A stretch of DNA of 64,000 nt from Gammaproteobacteria bacterium (GTDB taxonomy: Bacteria > Pseudomonadota > Gammaproteobacteria > WFUO01), in NCBI GenBank assembly GCA_015484945.1, contig WFUO01000060.1:1-64000 (forward strand), in the 5' to 3' direction. The notes under the pieces are model-generated. The model was not told the origin of the DNA and ran no database searches. It saw only the letters and a list, made by a program, of their open reading frames with translations. Both the position numbers and the translations under genes were made by a program. This document shows positions 50,673 through 64,000 of the stretch, piece after piece (within the stretch, counting starts at the first letter, position 1; each line of letters begins with the position of its first letter).

Positions 50673-51968
50673 TCAGGCGCAAGGCCTGGCAGTGGTCGGG
50701 CTGACGCCCTGCCGCGCCAGCATTGCCGCCCCCCAGGCCGCGTCACTGTGGGCCGCCGTATCGACAGGAAGACCCAGGAAGCGCTGGCGAATCTGTCGCC
50801 AGGTTTCATTGACGCTGCCGCCACCTGTGGTATGGACGGCCGATGGCGATGGCGCACCGGCCTCGGCCAGGCGCTGGTAACCGAGGCGCTCGATGGCCGC
50901 CAGCCCCTCCAGCAGGCCGTGCAGGAACCGTCTGTCGTCGTCTGGCCGCGGTGTCAGGCGGGGCGGGTAGTCGGGATCGCAGACCGGAAAACGCTCGCCG
51001 GGCGCGGTCAGGGGATAGTAGTCCAGGCCGCTCGATTGGGCCGGATCGATACCTGCGCTGAGCTGGCGCAACCGGGAGTCGCTGAAATACCGGCGTAATA
51101 CTCCAGCGCCGGCATTCGAGGCCCCGCCCGCGACCCACAGGTTCCCTAAACGGTGGCTGTAGATGCCGTAGCGGGCATTGGCGACCGGTCGTGGTGAGAC
51201 GATCTTCAGCACCATCGTGGTGCCCAGCGAGGTCACCGCTTCGCCAGATTCCTTCGCCCCGGTGGCGATGAAGGCCGCCATGCTGTCGGTGGTACCCGCC
51301 ACGACCGCGCAGTCGCGCGGCAGGCCGGTGGCATGGGCAGCCTGTGCCGACACGCGGCCGATGACGCTGCCTGGCTCGCGCACATCGGGCAGAATCTCCA
51401 TCGGCAGGCCGGTGGCTGCCAGCCAGTCCGGCCAGCGCTGCGCGGCAGGGTCGTAACCCAGTTTGAGGGCGTTATTGAGGTCGCTGGCCGGCTGCTTTCC
51501 ATGCAGGCAGGCTGCCAGCCAGTCGGCCTGGTGGGCGACCCGGGCCAGATCATTGCCGTAGTGGCGCATGAAGCCGAGCGCCTTCGCCAGGCTGGACGTG
51601 GGTCCGCGCGCCGGGCTGTCCAGCGGCGCATGGCGGGCGATGATACCCGCCGCCTCGACCTGGCTGCTGTCGTTGTACAGGCGCGACGGCCCGATCGGCT
51701 GGCCGTCACGGCCCAGGGGCAGGAGGGTGGCCGAAGTGCCGTCGATGGCCACGGCGCGTACATCACGGGGATCGATGCGCGTATGCATCTCACGCAGCAG
51801 ACGCCACAGGGCCTCGCGCCAGTGCGCGGCGTCCTGCAGGCGTTCCCGCTGGCGTGAGCGGGCCGGCGGCAGTGTCAGCGCCACCTGGCCCAGCAGCCGA
51901 TCATCGGCATCGATGGCCACCGCCCGGCAGCCACTGGTGCCAAAGTCGATGCCGATAAAAATATCCAT
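50673..51968 (-). CDS. FGGY-family carbohydrate kinase
   Basis: The 431-residue protein is a sugar kinase of the FGGY family, with the N-terminal phosphate-binding IGIDFGTSGCRAVAID, the middle LYNDSS and AGTTDSMAAFIATGA segments and the C-terminal HTTGGGSVNETWRQI. It is shorter than classical xylulokinases and looks like the D-ribulose/xylulose kinase-like type. It stands convergent with the fusion gene and just downstream of queF on the same strand. Substrate assignment is open. Confidence 0.82.
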   Translation of the reverse strand: MDIFIGIDFGTSGCRAVAIDADDRLLGQVALTLPPARSRQRERLQDAAHWREALWRLLREMHTRIDPRDVRAVAIDGTSATLLPLGRDGQPIGPSRLYNDSSQVEAAGIIARHAPLDSPARGPTSSLAKALGFMRHYGNDLARVAHQADWLAACLHGKQPASDLNNALKLGYDPAAQRWPDWLAATGLPMEILPDVREPGSVIGRVSAQAAHATGLPRDCAVVAGTTDSMAAFIATGAKESGEAVTSLGTTMVLKIVSPRPVANARYGIYSHRLGNLWVAGGASNAGAGVLRRYFSDSRLRQLSAGIDPAQSSGLDYYPLTAPGERFPVCDPDYPPRLTPRPDDDRRFLHGLLEGLAAIERLGYQRLAEAGAPSPSAVHTTGGGSVNETWRQIRQRFLGLPVDTAAHSDAAWGAAMLARQGVSPTTARPCA

Positions 51969-51992
51969 TAAACAGTAAGATAACTATCCAGG

Positions 51993-52382
51993 TTAAGGTA
52001 ATTTCACAGGTTCTGGCGGGTGCCATTTCGGGTCGCGGTATTCGGCCACCACGTCGGTGTAGATGCCGCCGCGCACCTTGAATTCGGCAGTCAGGCGCAT
52101 GAAGCGTGGCGCGCAGGCACGTACCAGGTCATCCAGAATGCGGTTGGTGACATCTTCATGAAAGGCGCCCTCGTCGCGGAACGACCAGATATAGAGCTTG
52201 AGCGACTTGAGCTCCACGCAGCGCTGGTCGGGGACGTATTCAAGCAACAACTCGGCGAAGTCCGGCTGCCCTGTCTTCGGGCACAGACAGGTGAATTCCG
52301 GCATCCGGATACGGATGGTGTAGTCGCGTTGCGGATGGGGATTGTCAAAGGTTTCAAGGTCTTTGCTGGGTTTACTGGGCAT
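51993..52382 (-). CDS. queF: NADPH-dependent 7-cyano-7-deazaguanine reductase QueF
   Basis: QueF reduces preQ0 to preQ1 in queuosine synthesis. The 129-residue protein is the short, single-domain type (as in Bacillus), with the catalytic Cys in [14 protein letters not shown] and the QueF motif [16 protein letters not shown]. The E. coli enzyme is a longer two-domain form. It is divergent from smc across a 135-bp region containing a perfect inverted repeat. Confidence 0.95.
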   Translation of the reverse strand: MPSKPSKDLETFDNPHPQRDYTIRIRMPEFTCLCPKTGQPDFAELLLEYVPDQRCVELKSLKLYIWSFRDEGAFHEDVTNRILDDLVRACAPRFMRLTAEFKVRGGIYTDVVAEYRDPKWHPPEPVKLP

Positions 52383-52428
52383 GGTGATTCCGTCGGCTGA
52401 TGCAGTGATGACACAATGAATAAAATAC

Positions 52429-52494
52429 TTTACACGAATCGCATTTCATCCGACACTATCGCGAGGCGCGGCGCACTGGCCGTATTCGTGTAAA
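52429..52494. promoter_or_regulatory. 11-bp inverted repeat between queF and smc
   Basis: TTTACACGAAT (52429-52439) and ATTCGTGTAAA (52484-52494) are perfect reverse complements separated by 44 bp. AT-rich -10-like sequences flank both arms on their outer sides (for example TAAAAT 4 bp past the right arm). This suggests mirrored operators or promoters serving the two divergent genes. Confidence 0.5.
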
Positions 52495-52517
52495 ACGATA
52501 AAATATCCAAGGTTTTC

Positions 52518-55500
52518 ATGCGCTTAAGCAAAATCAAGTTGGCAGGTTTCAAATCCTTCGTGGATCCGACCACGCTCACCCTGCCAAGCAATCTGGTCGG
52601 GGTCGTCGGCCCCAACGGTTGTGGAAAATCCAATGTCATCGATGCCGTGCGTTGGGTCATGGGCGAGTCCTCGGCCAAGCATCTGCGCGGTGATTCCATG
52701 GCCGATGTGATCTTCAACGGCTCCAGCTCGCGCAAGCCGGTCGGCCATGCGTCGGTGGAACTGGTGTTCGACAATGCCGACGGGACCATCGGCGGCGAAT
52801 ACGCCAAGTTCAGCGAGATCTCCATCCGTCGCCAGGTCTCGCGTGATGGGCAATCCACCTATTACCTCAATGGCGCGCGTTGCAGGCGGCGTGACATCAC
52901 CGACATCTTCCTTGGCACCGGCCTGGGCCCGCGCAGCTATTCGATCATCGAGCAGGGCATGATCTCACGTCTGATCGAAGCCAAGCCGGAGGAATTGCGC
53001 GTCTATCTGGAAGAAGCGGCGGGTATCTCCAAGTACAAGGAACGCCGCCGGGAGACCGAGAACCGGATTCGTCATACAAGGGAGAATCTTGAAAGACTCA
53101 ATGACTTGCGTGAAGAAGTTGATAAACAACTTCAGCATCTGAAGCGACAGGCGCGCACCGCTGAGCGCTACAAGGAGCTCAAGCAGGAGGAACGCCGCCT
53201 GAAGGCCGAATTGCTGGCCTTGCGCCTGCAAGCCCTGGATACCGAGGCCGAGGCACAGGAAAGGGTCATCCGCGAGCACGAGACGGCACTCGAGGCCGCG
53301 GTTGCCCGTCAGCGCGCCATCGAGGCCGAGCTGGAACGTCAGCGTGCGTCGCATGTCGAGGCCACCGATGCCTTCAACGAGGTACAGGCGCGTTTCTACG
53401 GTATCGGCAGCGATATCTCGCGTCTGGAACAGGCCATTCAGCATGGCAAGGACATGCGCCACAAGCAGCAGGAGGACCTGCGGCAGATTATGCGCAGTCG
53501 CGCCGAGCTGGACAGTCATATCGACGCCGACCGGCAACGGGTCAGCGAGCTCGAAGCCCGGCTCGCTGAGGCTGAACCTTCGCTTGCGCAGCTGAGTGAG
53601 AGGCGTGAGCAGGCCGCCACGCAACTGCAGGAAGCCGAGACGGCCATGCAGGACTGGCAGCAGCGCTGGGAAGCATTCAACAATCGCTCTGCGGAATCTT
53701 CGGAATCCGCCCAGGTCGAACGAACCCGCATTGATCATCTCGAGCGTCACATCATCCAGTTGCAGCAGCGCCTCGACAAGCTAGACGAGGAAGACCGCAG
53801 CCTGGTCGTCGAGACACTGGAACGTGAAGCGGCTGATCATGGCGGACAGGCGGACGAACTCGCCAGCCGGGTGGCCGAATTACAGTCCCTTCTCGACGCC
53901 ACGCGCGACGAGATCGAGCAACAGCGCGAAACCCGCCAGCGCATCGAGCACGAACTTGGCGAACGACGTGGACGCATGCAGGATCTGCGTGGACGCCTGG
54001 CCTCCCTGCATGCCCTGCAGCAAGCGGCCCTGGGCCAGGGAGACGGTGCGGTAAGCGAATGGCTTGCGAGACAGGGTCTCGGCGATGCCACGCGCCTGGC
54101 GCAGCGGCTCGAAGTGGATAGCGGCTGGGAACATGCCCTCGAGACCGTGTTAGGCACACACCTCGAGGCCGTTTGTGTCGATGGCCTGGATCCACTGGCC
54201 GAAATCCTCGACTCGCTGCAGGAAGGTGGGCTGACACTGTTCGATACCCGTCAGCAGGGCAGCCGCGATCCTGCCGGTCAGGGGCACATGTTGCTTGACC
54301 ACGTTCGCGCCCCCTGGCCACTGGACAGCCTATTGGGTGGCATCCATGTTGCGCATAGTCTGGGCGAAGCCCTGGCCTTGCGTGATCGCCTGGGCGTGCG
54401 GGAGTCGGTCATCACCGCTGACGGTATCTGGATGGGCAAGGGCTGGTTACGAGTTGCGCGAGACAACGACGAACATGCCGGCGTATTGGCGCGCGAGAAA
54501 GAGATCAAGCAGCTCGAACAGGCGCTCGAATCACTCGCGGCCGACACCGAGCGTCTGCAAGCGCAGCTCGATGAGAGCCGCGAGGCCGAGCGTGCGCTGG
54601 AGATCCGGCGCGAGGAACTGCAACAGGAGATCAACCAGGCCCATCGCCGACAATCCGAGCTCAGCGCCCGTGCGAGCAACATCCATGTACGTATCGAGCA
54701 GGTGCGTGAACGCAAGCAGGCGATCGCGCGCGAGCGTGACGAATTGGGTGCGCAGATCGAGCAGGATACCGCGGAGGCGCGCCAGGCGCGTACCCGCCTG
54801 GAGACGCTGGTTGCCCAGATGGCCGGTATAGAACAGGAACGCGAGGGCCTGATGGCTGAACGCGACCGTTTGCAGTCGGCGTTGGAGCAGGCGCGCAAAC
54901 AGGCGCGCGAGGCGAGTGAGCAGGCGCACGGTATGGCGCTGGAGGTGCAGACCATGCGCAGCCAGCTCGAGGCTACACGTCAGGGGCTGGCGCGCATGGA
55001 ATCCCAACTCGACGAATTGAGTCAGCGCCAGCAGGTGTTGGAAGAGGTACTGGAGAACAGTCAGGCGCCAATCTCAGCGCAGGAACAGGAACTGGCCGCG
55101 CTGTTGGAACAGCGGGTCACGGTCGAGGCCGAACTGGGCGAGGCCAGAAAACGGCTCGAGGACATCGATGAACGCGTACGGACTCTGGAACAGCAACGCA
55201 GTGAGGCAGAACAGGATGTGCAATCGGTGCGCGCCGACCAGGAACAGTCGCGCATCGCCTTTCAGGAAATCAGGGTGCGCCGCCAGACCCTGCGCGAGCA
55301 GTTGGACGAGACCGGTTTTTCACAACAGGAATTGCTCGAGCAAATCGAGGCGGATGCCAGTATCGATATGTGGCAGGAACGGGTGGAAAAGATGGCTGCG
55401 CGTATTCAGCGCCTGGGCCCCATCAACCTGGCGGCCATCGACGAATTCGCCGAGCAGTCCGAGCGCAAGGTCTATCTCGACTCGCAATTCGAAGACGTGA

Positions 55501-56027
55501 CCGAGGCTTTGACGACCCTGGAAAACGCCATCCGCAAGATCGACCGCGAGACACGTACGCGTTTCAAGGAAACCTTCGACAAGGTCAACGCCGGACTCAA
55601 GGCCATGTTTCCACGTATGTTCGGTGGCGGCCATGCCTACCTGGAGCTGACCGGCGATGACCTGCTCGATGCCGGCGTCACCGTCATGGCGCGTCCCCCA
55701 GGTAAACGCAACAGCAGTATCCACCTGTTGTCAGGCGGCGAGAAGGCACTGACCGCCGTATCACTGGTATTCTCGATCTTTCAGCTCAATCCCGCGCCGT
55801 TCTGTATGCTCGACGAGGTCGATGCGCCACTCGACGATGCCAATGTGGGCCGTTTCTGCGACATGGTGCGGGAGATGTCGGAGAATGTTCAGTTTATCTT
55901 CATTACACACAACAAGATCACCATGTCGATCGCCAACCAGTTGTCCGGCGTCACCATGCATGAGCCTGGTGTATCGCGGCTGGTGGCCGTCGATGTCGAG
56001 GAAGCCGCAAAGATGGTTGCCGTCTGA
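52518..56027 (+). CDS. smc: Chromosome segregation protein SMC
   Basis: SMC is the ATPase core of the condensin complex for chromosome organisation. The 1169-residue protein has the N-terminal head with Walker A GPNGCGKS, long Glu/Gln/Arg-rich coiled coils (about 170-500 and 650-990), a hinge (about 505-660, with TVLGTHLEAVCVD), and the C-terminal head with signature LLSGGEKALTAVSLVF and Walker B PFCMLDEVDAPLDD. Enterobacteria use MukB instead, so this excludes them. zipA and ligA follow. Confidence 0.97.
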   Translation: MRLSKIKLAGFKSFVDPTTLTLPSNLVGVVGPNGCGKSNVIDAVRWVMGESSAKHLRGDSMADVIFNGSSSRKPVGHASVELVFDNADGTIGGEYAKFSEISIRRQVSRDGQSTYYLNGARCRRRDITDIFLGTGLGPRSYSIIEQGMISRLIEAKPEELRVYLEEAAGISKYKERRRETENRIRHTRENLERLNDLREEVDKQLQHLKRQARTAERYKELKQEERRLKAELLALRLQALDTEAEAQERVIREHETALEAAVARQRAIEAELERQRASHVEATDAFNEVQARFYGIGSDISRLEQAIQHGKDMRHKQQEDLRQIMRSRAELDSHIDADRQRVSELEARLAEAEPSLAQLSERREQAATQLQEAETAMQDWQQRWEAFNNRSAESSESAQVERTRIDHLERHIIQLQQRLDKLDEEDRSLVVETLEREAADHGGQADELASRVAELQSLLDATRDEIEQQRETRQRIEHELGERRGRMQDLRGRLASLHALQQAALGQGDGAVSEWLARQGLGDATRLAQRLEVDSGWEHALETVLGTHLEAVCVDGLDPLAEILDSLQEGGLTLFDTRQQGSRDPAGQGHMLLDHVRAPWPLDSLLGGIHVAHSLGEALALRDRLGVRESVITADGIWMGKGWLRVARDNDEHAGVLAREKEIKQLEQALESLAADTERLQAQLDESREAERALEIRREELQQEINQAHRRQSELSARASNIHVRIEQVRERKQAIARERDELGAQIEQDTAEARQARTRLETLVAQMAGIEQEREGLMAERDRLQSALEQARKQAREASEQAHGMALEVQTMRSQLEATRQGLARMESQLDELSQRQQVLEEVLENSQAPISAQEQELAALLEQRVTVEAELGEARKRLEDIDERVRTLEQQRSEAEQDVQSVRADQEQSRIAFQEIRVRRQTLREQLDETGFSQQELLEQIEADASIDMWQERVEKMAARIQRLGPINLAAIDEFAEQSERKVYLDSQFEDVTEALTTLENAIRKIDRETRTRFKETFDKVNAGLKAMFPRMFGGGHAYLELTGDDLLDAGVTVMARPPGKRNSSIHLLSGGEKALTAVSLVFSIFQLNPAPFCMLDEVDAPLDDANVGRFCDMVREMSENVQFIFITHNKITMSIANQLSGVTMHEPGVSRLVAVDVEEAAKMVAV

Positions 56028-56088
56028 GGGCATTGAGTGACGGGATGGCGGCCCGGCCGGGGCACTCCATGAGCGAGACCGGTAAACT

Positions 56089-59739
<3,651 letters not shown>

Positions 59740-59749
<10 letters not shown>

Positions 59750-62505
59750 AGCCGCTCGCCAGGCTGTCACCACGCGTGATCTACGCATTTGTAGCTGGCG
59801 GCCTGTTACTGTCACTGGTGTTGGGTGGCATTGTCATCTGGCAGGATGTGGTACATAGCCGGCGCGAGTTCGAGCAGATGGCCGATGGTTATGCAAGCCG
59901 TGTCCTGCGCCGCCTGAACAGCAACGTGGCGGTACTCAATAGCATACGCGCCATGACCTTCACGCTGGATGAGCCAGATGATGAGCAGTTCGCCCTGTTC
60001 AGCCGTGAAGTGCTGAGGCAGAACAGCCAGATCAGATCGGTACGTTACCTGGTGCGGGTGAAAAGGAATGATCTCTCGACATTCGTTGCGGACATGCGCA
60101 AGCGTGGATATATCGATTTCCATGTCAAGGAGAGAAAGGGAAGGCGTTGGCAGCCTGTGAGCAGGCACGATATCTATTACGTGACCAAGTTTGTGGCGCC
60201 TTTCGAGCCGGTTCAGGTCCAGTTTCTGGGTCATGACATGTTTTCTGATCCGCGGTTTCACAAGTCGATCTATGCGGCCATCAACAGCGGTGAGGCAGTT
60301 GCTTCGCCACCAGTCATGTTACCCAATGGAGAGCGGGGTTATTTTCTGTTTCAGGCAGTTTATGCGGGTGGAGAACGTCCGGACAAGCTGTCCGAGCGGC
60401 GCAGAAGCGCCACGCGCTTAGTCGCCATAGCGATCAGCATACGCACCCTCATGACCGGGCTCAACGATCGTAGTGGCCTTGGCACGGTCAGGCTGGAAGC
60501 GATGGATGGTACCAGCAAGCCATCTGCCATCATGTATGACTATCGTGCCGGAAATGTGCCGGCTGCGAGCATATTGTTACCGGTATTTCACTTCAAGAGG
60601 CAATTGCTGAGTGGTGGACAGGTGTTCCGCCTGAGCATGGCGCGTCAAACCGACTTTGGTATTTTGCGGATTGACGTGATCATGATCGTCGTTTTCGCCA
60701 CCTTGCTGTTTACCGGCCTGCTGTATTATATCCTGCGCATGACACTGGCAAACCGTGCCGCCCGGCACAAGGCTCAGGCAGAATTGTTCCGTGAAAGAGA
60801 GCGTGCCGCGGTTACACTGTATTCCATTGCCGATGCGGTCATCACAACGGATACTGATGGCAGGGTTGATTATATGAACCCAGTGGCAGAACGCATGACC
60901 GGTTGGAGCGCCAATGATGCCAGAGGCGCCCCGGTGGATATCGTCTTTTCCATTGTCAACGAGTCGTCTCGCAGCCGTTACGAGATCCCACTGCACGAAT
61001 GTATCCGGCGTGGCAAGATCATCAAGCAGGAAAGTAACCTGGTGATTCTCAACCGTAATAACCAGCAGATACCCGTGTCGTTGTCAATTGCGCCGATTCG
61101 TGATCTCGATGGAGGCGTTAGCGGCACCGTGCTGATTCTTCAGGATGTCAGTCAGTCACGTGAGATGTCCCGCAAGTTATTGTGGCAAGCCAGTCATGAC
61201 GGGCTTACGGGGCTGGTCAACCGGCGTGAGTTTGAGCGGCGGTTGAAGTATGCGATTGAAACCGCGGGTAGCGAGATGGCAGCACGTTTTGTACTGTACA
61301 TGGATCTCGACCGTTTCAAGGTCGTCAACGATACTTGTGGTCATGTCGCCGGTGATGCCATGCTCAAGCAGATCGCCGGTCTGCTCAAGCCGCTGGTTTC
61401 CGGCAAGGATACACTGGCCAGGCTGGGTGGGGATGAATTCGGCATTCTCCTGATCTGTGATACGTACGCTGATGCAGAACAGGTGGCCGAGCGTATCATA
61501 GACAAGGTCAAGAAATACCGTTTTTCATGGGAGGACAAGACCTTCGAGATTGGCGTCAGTATTGGCATGGTGCGAATCATATCTGACGAGATATCCACTA
61601 TCGATGCGCTGAGTCACGCCGATTCTGCCTGTTATATCGCCAAGGAACGTGGTGGCAACCGTGTACATGTCTATATGTCGGATGATGATGCCCTGCTCAA
61701 GCGTCATGGTGAGATGCAGTGGGTGCATCGCATTACCCGGGCACATGAAGAATCCAGGTTTCGGCTTCATGTGCAACAGATAGTACCGCTCAACCGGAAG
61801 GAGGATGTCTATCATTACGAGATTCTTGTAAGGATGATGGATGAGAATGGTGAGGAAATACTGCCGACATCCTTCATTGCCGCGGCAGAACGATACAATA
61901 TGATCATAGATCTTGACAAATGGATCATTGAATCGGCCTTTTCGCATATCATTGACTATATCGCCTGCCGCCAGGCCAATCCGGTATTGCCACATCTGAC
62001 TTTCTCGATCAATCTGTCGGGGCAGTCGATCAGCGATCCTGGCATGATGCATTTTATTGCGGAAATGTTCGATCGCAATCCAGGCCTTGCCACTTGCGTG
62101 ACCTTTGAGATTACTGAGACATTTGCGGTATCCAACATGACCGAGGCGGGTGAATTCATTGCATTTCTGCGTGAGAAAGGTTGCCGGTTTGCGCTGGATG
62201 ATTTTGGTACCGGTGTCAGCTCGTTTTCATACCTGAAGAACCTTGATGTGGACTATCTCAAGATTGATGGCGAATTCGTCAAGGATGTGAGTTGCGACCC
62301 GGTTGATTTCGCCATGGTTAGTTCCATCAATCACATGGGGCATGTGATTGGCGTACGTACCGTAGCGGAATATGTCGAGAATGAGGCTGTCTATGAGTGT
62401 CTGAAGCAAATGGGGGTTGATTATGGTCAGGGTGTCTGGATGCAAGCCGTCGAACCCTTGAGTGATATGTTGCGCTCACATCTCGACAGATCACGGTCAG
62501 ATTGA
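59740..62505 (+). CDS. CHASE-PAS-GGDEF-EAL c-di-GMP enzyme
   Basis: The 921-residue inner-membrane protein has helices at about 17-37 and 310-332 flanking a CHASE-like periplasmic domain, then PAS, GGDEF and EAL domains. The synthase motif RLGGDEF is intact, but the position of the Arg in the RxxD inhibitory site is Ser (SGKD). In the EAL domain the signature reads EIL instead of EAL, while the catalytic residues in NLSG, ETFAV, DDFGTG, LKID and AEYVE are present. So both activities look possible. It overlaps the binding-protein gene, its probable partner. ATG 59740 is the best start. Confidence 0.87.
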
Positions 62506-62527
62506 AAGGAATGGATGTTGGAGGCGG

Positions 62528-62797
62528 TTATTCACCGGGGCTGCGTGCATCGATGCTAAGGGCATGGATTTCCTTGTGCATGGCGTCACCCAGTGCTTCA
62601 TAGACCATGCGATGTCGCTGAACCAGATTCTTGTCGTTGAAGGCATTGGCGACGATACGAACAATGAAATGGCCGCCACCTCCCTTTGCGCCTTCATGTC
62701 CGGCATGCTTGTGGCTTTCGTCGATGATCTCCAGCGATTGTGGCGACAGTGCATCGGTCAGACGTGTGCGGATCATCTCGATTCTCTGTTCATTCAT
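62528..62797 (-). CDS. bolA: BolA-family protein
   Basis: The 89-residue protein has the BolA fold and conserved residues: [17 protein letters not shown] in the middle, [10 protein letters not shown], and the C-terminal His near [14 protein letters not shown]. BolA proteins work with monothiol glutaredoxins in iron-sulfur handling or act as regulators. It overlaps yciI by 4 bp and is last in the yciB-yciI-bolA set. Assignment to BolA rather than IbaG is not certain. Confidence 0.88.
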   Translation of the reverse strand: MNEQRIEMIRTRLTDALSPQSLEIIDESHKHAGHEGAKGGGGHFIVRIVANAFNDKNLVQRHRMVYEALGDAMHKEIHALSIDARSPGE

Positions 62798-63093
62798 GGC
62801 AGTACCTTTCTGAAGGGTTTGACTGTCACCTTGCGGTACACGCCAGCCTTGACATAGGGATCGGCATCCGCCCAGGCCTGTGCGTCATCCAGTGAATCGA
62901 ATTCGGCCACGATCAGGCTGCCGCTGAAACCTGCATCACCCGGATCCTCGGCATCAATAGCCGGATTGGGGCCGGCCAGCACCAGGCGTCCCTGGTCACG
63001 CAGCGCCTGCAGGCGCTGCAGGTGCTCGGGACGTGCCTGCAAGCGTTTGTCAATACTGTTCTCGTGATCCACACCAACGATCATGTAGAGCAT
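62794..63093 (-). CDS. yciI: YciI-family protein
   Basis: The 99-residue product is a YciI-type dimeric alpha-beta barrel protein with [12 protein letters not shown] at the N-terminus, the [22 protein letters not shown] block with the conserved His, and [17 protein letters not shown] near the end. Function is unclear in most organisms. It is 1 bp from yciB and overlaps bolA. Confidence 0.92.
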   Translation of the reverse strand: MLYMIVGVDHENSIDKRLQARPEHLQRLQALRDQGRLVLAGPNPAIDAEDPGDAGFSGSLIVAEFDSLDDAQAWADADPYVKAGVYRKVTVKPFRKVLP

Positions 63094-63094
63094 C

Positions 63095-63649
63095 TCAGGA
63101 ATCTTCCCCGGTTTCTTCAGGCTGTATGTGACGAGCCAGATAGATGAACTGGCCGATCATGAACAGGATTGTCAGGCCTATGGTACCGTAGAACTTGAAA
63201 TTGACCCAGGCGTCGTTGCTGAAGTTCTTCATGATGTACAGGTTCAGAAAACCGATAGCGAGAAAGAACAGTGCCCAGCTCAAATTGAGCCTGGCCCAGA
63301 CATGGCGTGCCACGTTAATGGCCGAACCCATCATGTGTTCGACCAGCGGTTTGCGCAGGAACAGTGGGCTGAGAAGAAACACGATGCCGAACAGCCAGTT
63401 GATGATGCTGACTTTCCACTTGATGAAGCTTTCGTCGTGCAGCAGCAGGGTCAGGCCGCCGAACACCAGTATCAGTACCAGTGTGACCACGTGCATCTTT
63501 TCCAGCTTGCGGTGCCGCCACCAGTTGATGGACATCTGCACGACTGTGGCCGCCATCAGTACGCCGGTGGCGACGAACATATCGCTGCCGCTGATCTTGT
63601 AGGCAATGAAAAACAGTATCAGGGGAAAGAGGTCGAACAGGATTTTCAT
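63095..63649 (-). CDS. yciB: Inner membrane septation protein YciB (IspZ)
   Basis: YciB is a five-helix inner-membrane protein linked to cell division and envelope synthesis. The 184-residue product has hydrophobic segments at about 3-20, 25-40, 50-68, 80-97, 120-140 and 150-168, with [27 protein letters not shown] and the [10 protein letters not shown] block typical of the family. The long ORF extends upstream to 63991, but ATG 63649 gives the family start. Confidence 0.93.
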   Translation of the reverse strand: MKILFDLFPLILFFIAYKISGSDMFVATGVLMAATVVQMSINWWRHRKLEKMHVVTLVLILVFGGLTLLLHDESFIKWKVSIINWLFGIVFLLSPLFLRKPLVEHMMGSAINVARHVWARLNLSWALFFLAIGFLNLYIMKNFSNDAWVNFKFYGTIGLTILFMIGQFIYLARHIQPEETGEDS

Positions 63650-63733
63650 GGGTTTCAGGGTTTGTCGGGACAGATACCCATTATATGTGAATTCAGGGGT
63701 GTGAGTACAACCCGGCTGGGTTAGAATGGCTGG

Positions 63734-64000
63734 ATGAACCGTTGCTACGACCTGCATTCCCATTCCACGGCCTCGGACGGCACACTGACGCCGGCCGCGC
63801 TGGTTGCGCATGCCGCCGCGCAGGGTGTGGACGTCATGGCACTGACCGATCATGACACGACCGCCGGCCTGGACGAAGCGAGGGACGCAGCCAGGCAGCA
63901 TGGCATCGAACTCGTGCCCGGGGTCGAGATCTCGGTAACCTGGATGCGCAGGACCATTCATGTGGTCGGGCTGGGGATCGATCCGGGGCATGGGCCACTA
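63734..64000 (+). CDS. PHP-domain phosphoesterase, YciV/RNase AM-like (partial)
   Basis: The frame starting at ATG 63734 runs off the window end after 89 codons and is not in the ORF track. The N-terminus has the PHP metal motif DLHSHSTASDGTLTP, then ALTDHDTTAGL and VPGVEIS, as in the YciV family of 3',5'-nucleoside bisphosphate phosphatases/5'-3' exonucleases. It is divergent from yciB, an arrangement known from E. coli (yciV and neighbours). The C-terminus is outside the window. Confidence 0.85.
   Translation, partial: MNRCYDLHSHSTASDGTLTPAALVAHAAAQGVDVMALTDHDTTAGLDEARDAARQHGIELVPGVEISVTWMRRTIHVVGLGIDPGHGPL

Overview
The window is a high-GC (roughly 60% by eye) chromosomal segment of a gammaproteobacterium. 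Housekeeping clusters keep gammaproteobacterial order (carA-carB-greA; ftsH-folP-glmM-tpiA-secG-tRNA-Leu; tRNA-fMet-rimP-nusA-infB-rbfA-truB-rpsO-pnp; smc-zipA-ligA; yciB-yciI-bolA beside a PHP-domain gene). nuoC and nuoD are separate, unlike enterobacteria, and nuoN is followed by a DUF2818 gene. A CbbY-like phosphatase and a DsrE-like lipoprotein would suit a sulfur-oxidising autotroph of the Chromatiales type, but that placement is inference. I saw no mobile elements, CRISPR arrays, rRNA or prophage.

Layout. 1-7 kb: end of a basic, Cys-periodic protein, then carAB with a hairpin-bearing leader, greA, a DUF4149 membrane protein, divergent yhbY, a small membrane ORF and rlmE. 7-13 kb: ftsH, folP, glmM, tpiA, secG, tRNA-Leu(GAG). 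13-28 kb: the complete 14-gene nuo operon (complex I) plus DUF2818, behind a sigma70-type promoter. 28-32 kb: a membrane histidine kinase, an NtrC-type sigma54 activator and a DsrE-like lipoprotein behind a -24/-12 promoter. 32-41 kb: initiator tRNA, an attenuator-like leader, and the rimP-to-pnp translation/RNA cluster. 41-47 kb: a small lipoprotein, then on the minus strand acs-yheT, and dksA (with a lysine-rich extension), gluQ and an unknown gene. 47-52 kb: HAD phosphatase, aminotransferase, a beta-propeller/phosphodiester-glycosidase fusion, then FGGY kinase and queF on the minus strand. 52-64 kb: smc, zipA, ligA, a periplasmic binding protein plus a CHASE-PAS-GGDEF-EAL protein, the minus-strand yciB-yciI-bolA set and the start of a PHP phosphoesterase.

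The most distinctive region is 28.0-32.1 kb. The kinase and sigma54 activator precede a lipoprotein gene whose upstream region has, in order, a TGCA-type palindrome, an IHF-like AT-rich element and a GG-N10-GC promoter. The same palindrome core and the same AT-rich element, with identical internal spacing, recur just upstream of the kinase gene. This looks like a self-contained signalling module inserted between the nuo operon and the initiator tRNA. Other points of interest are the DksA extension, an 11-bp inverted repeat between queF and smc, attenuator-like hairpins before carA and rimP, and a U1-U72 mismatch in the initiator tRNA.
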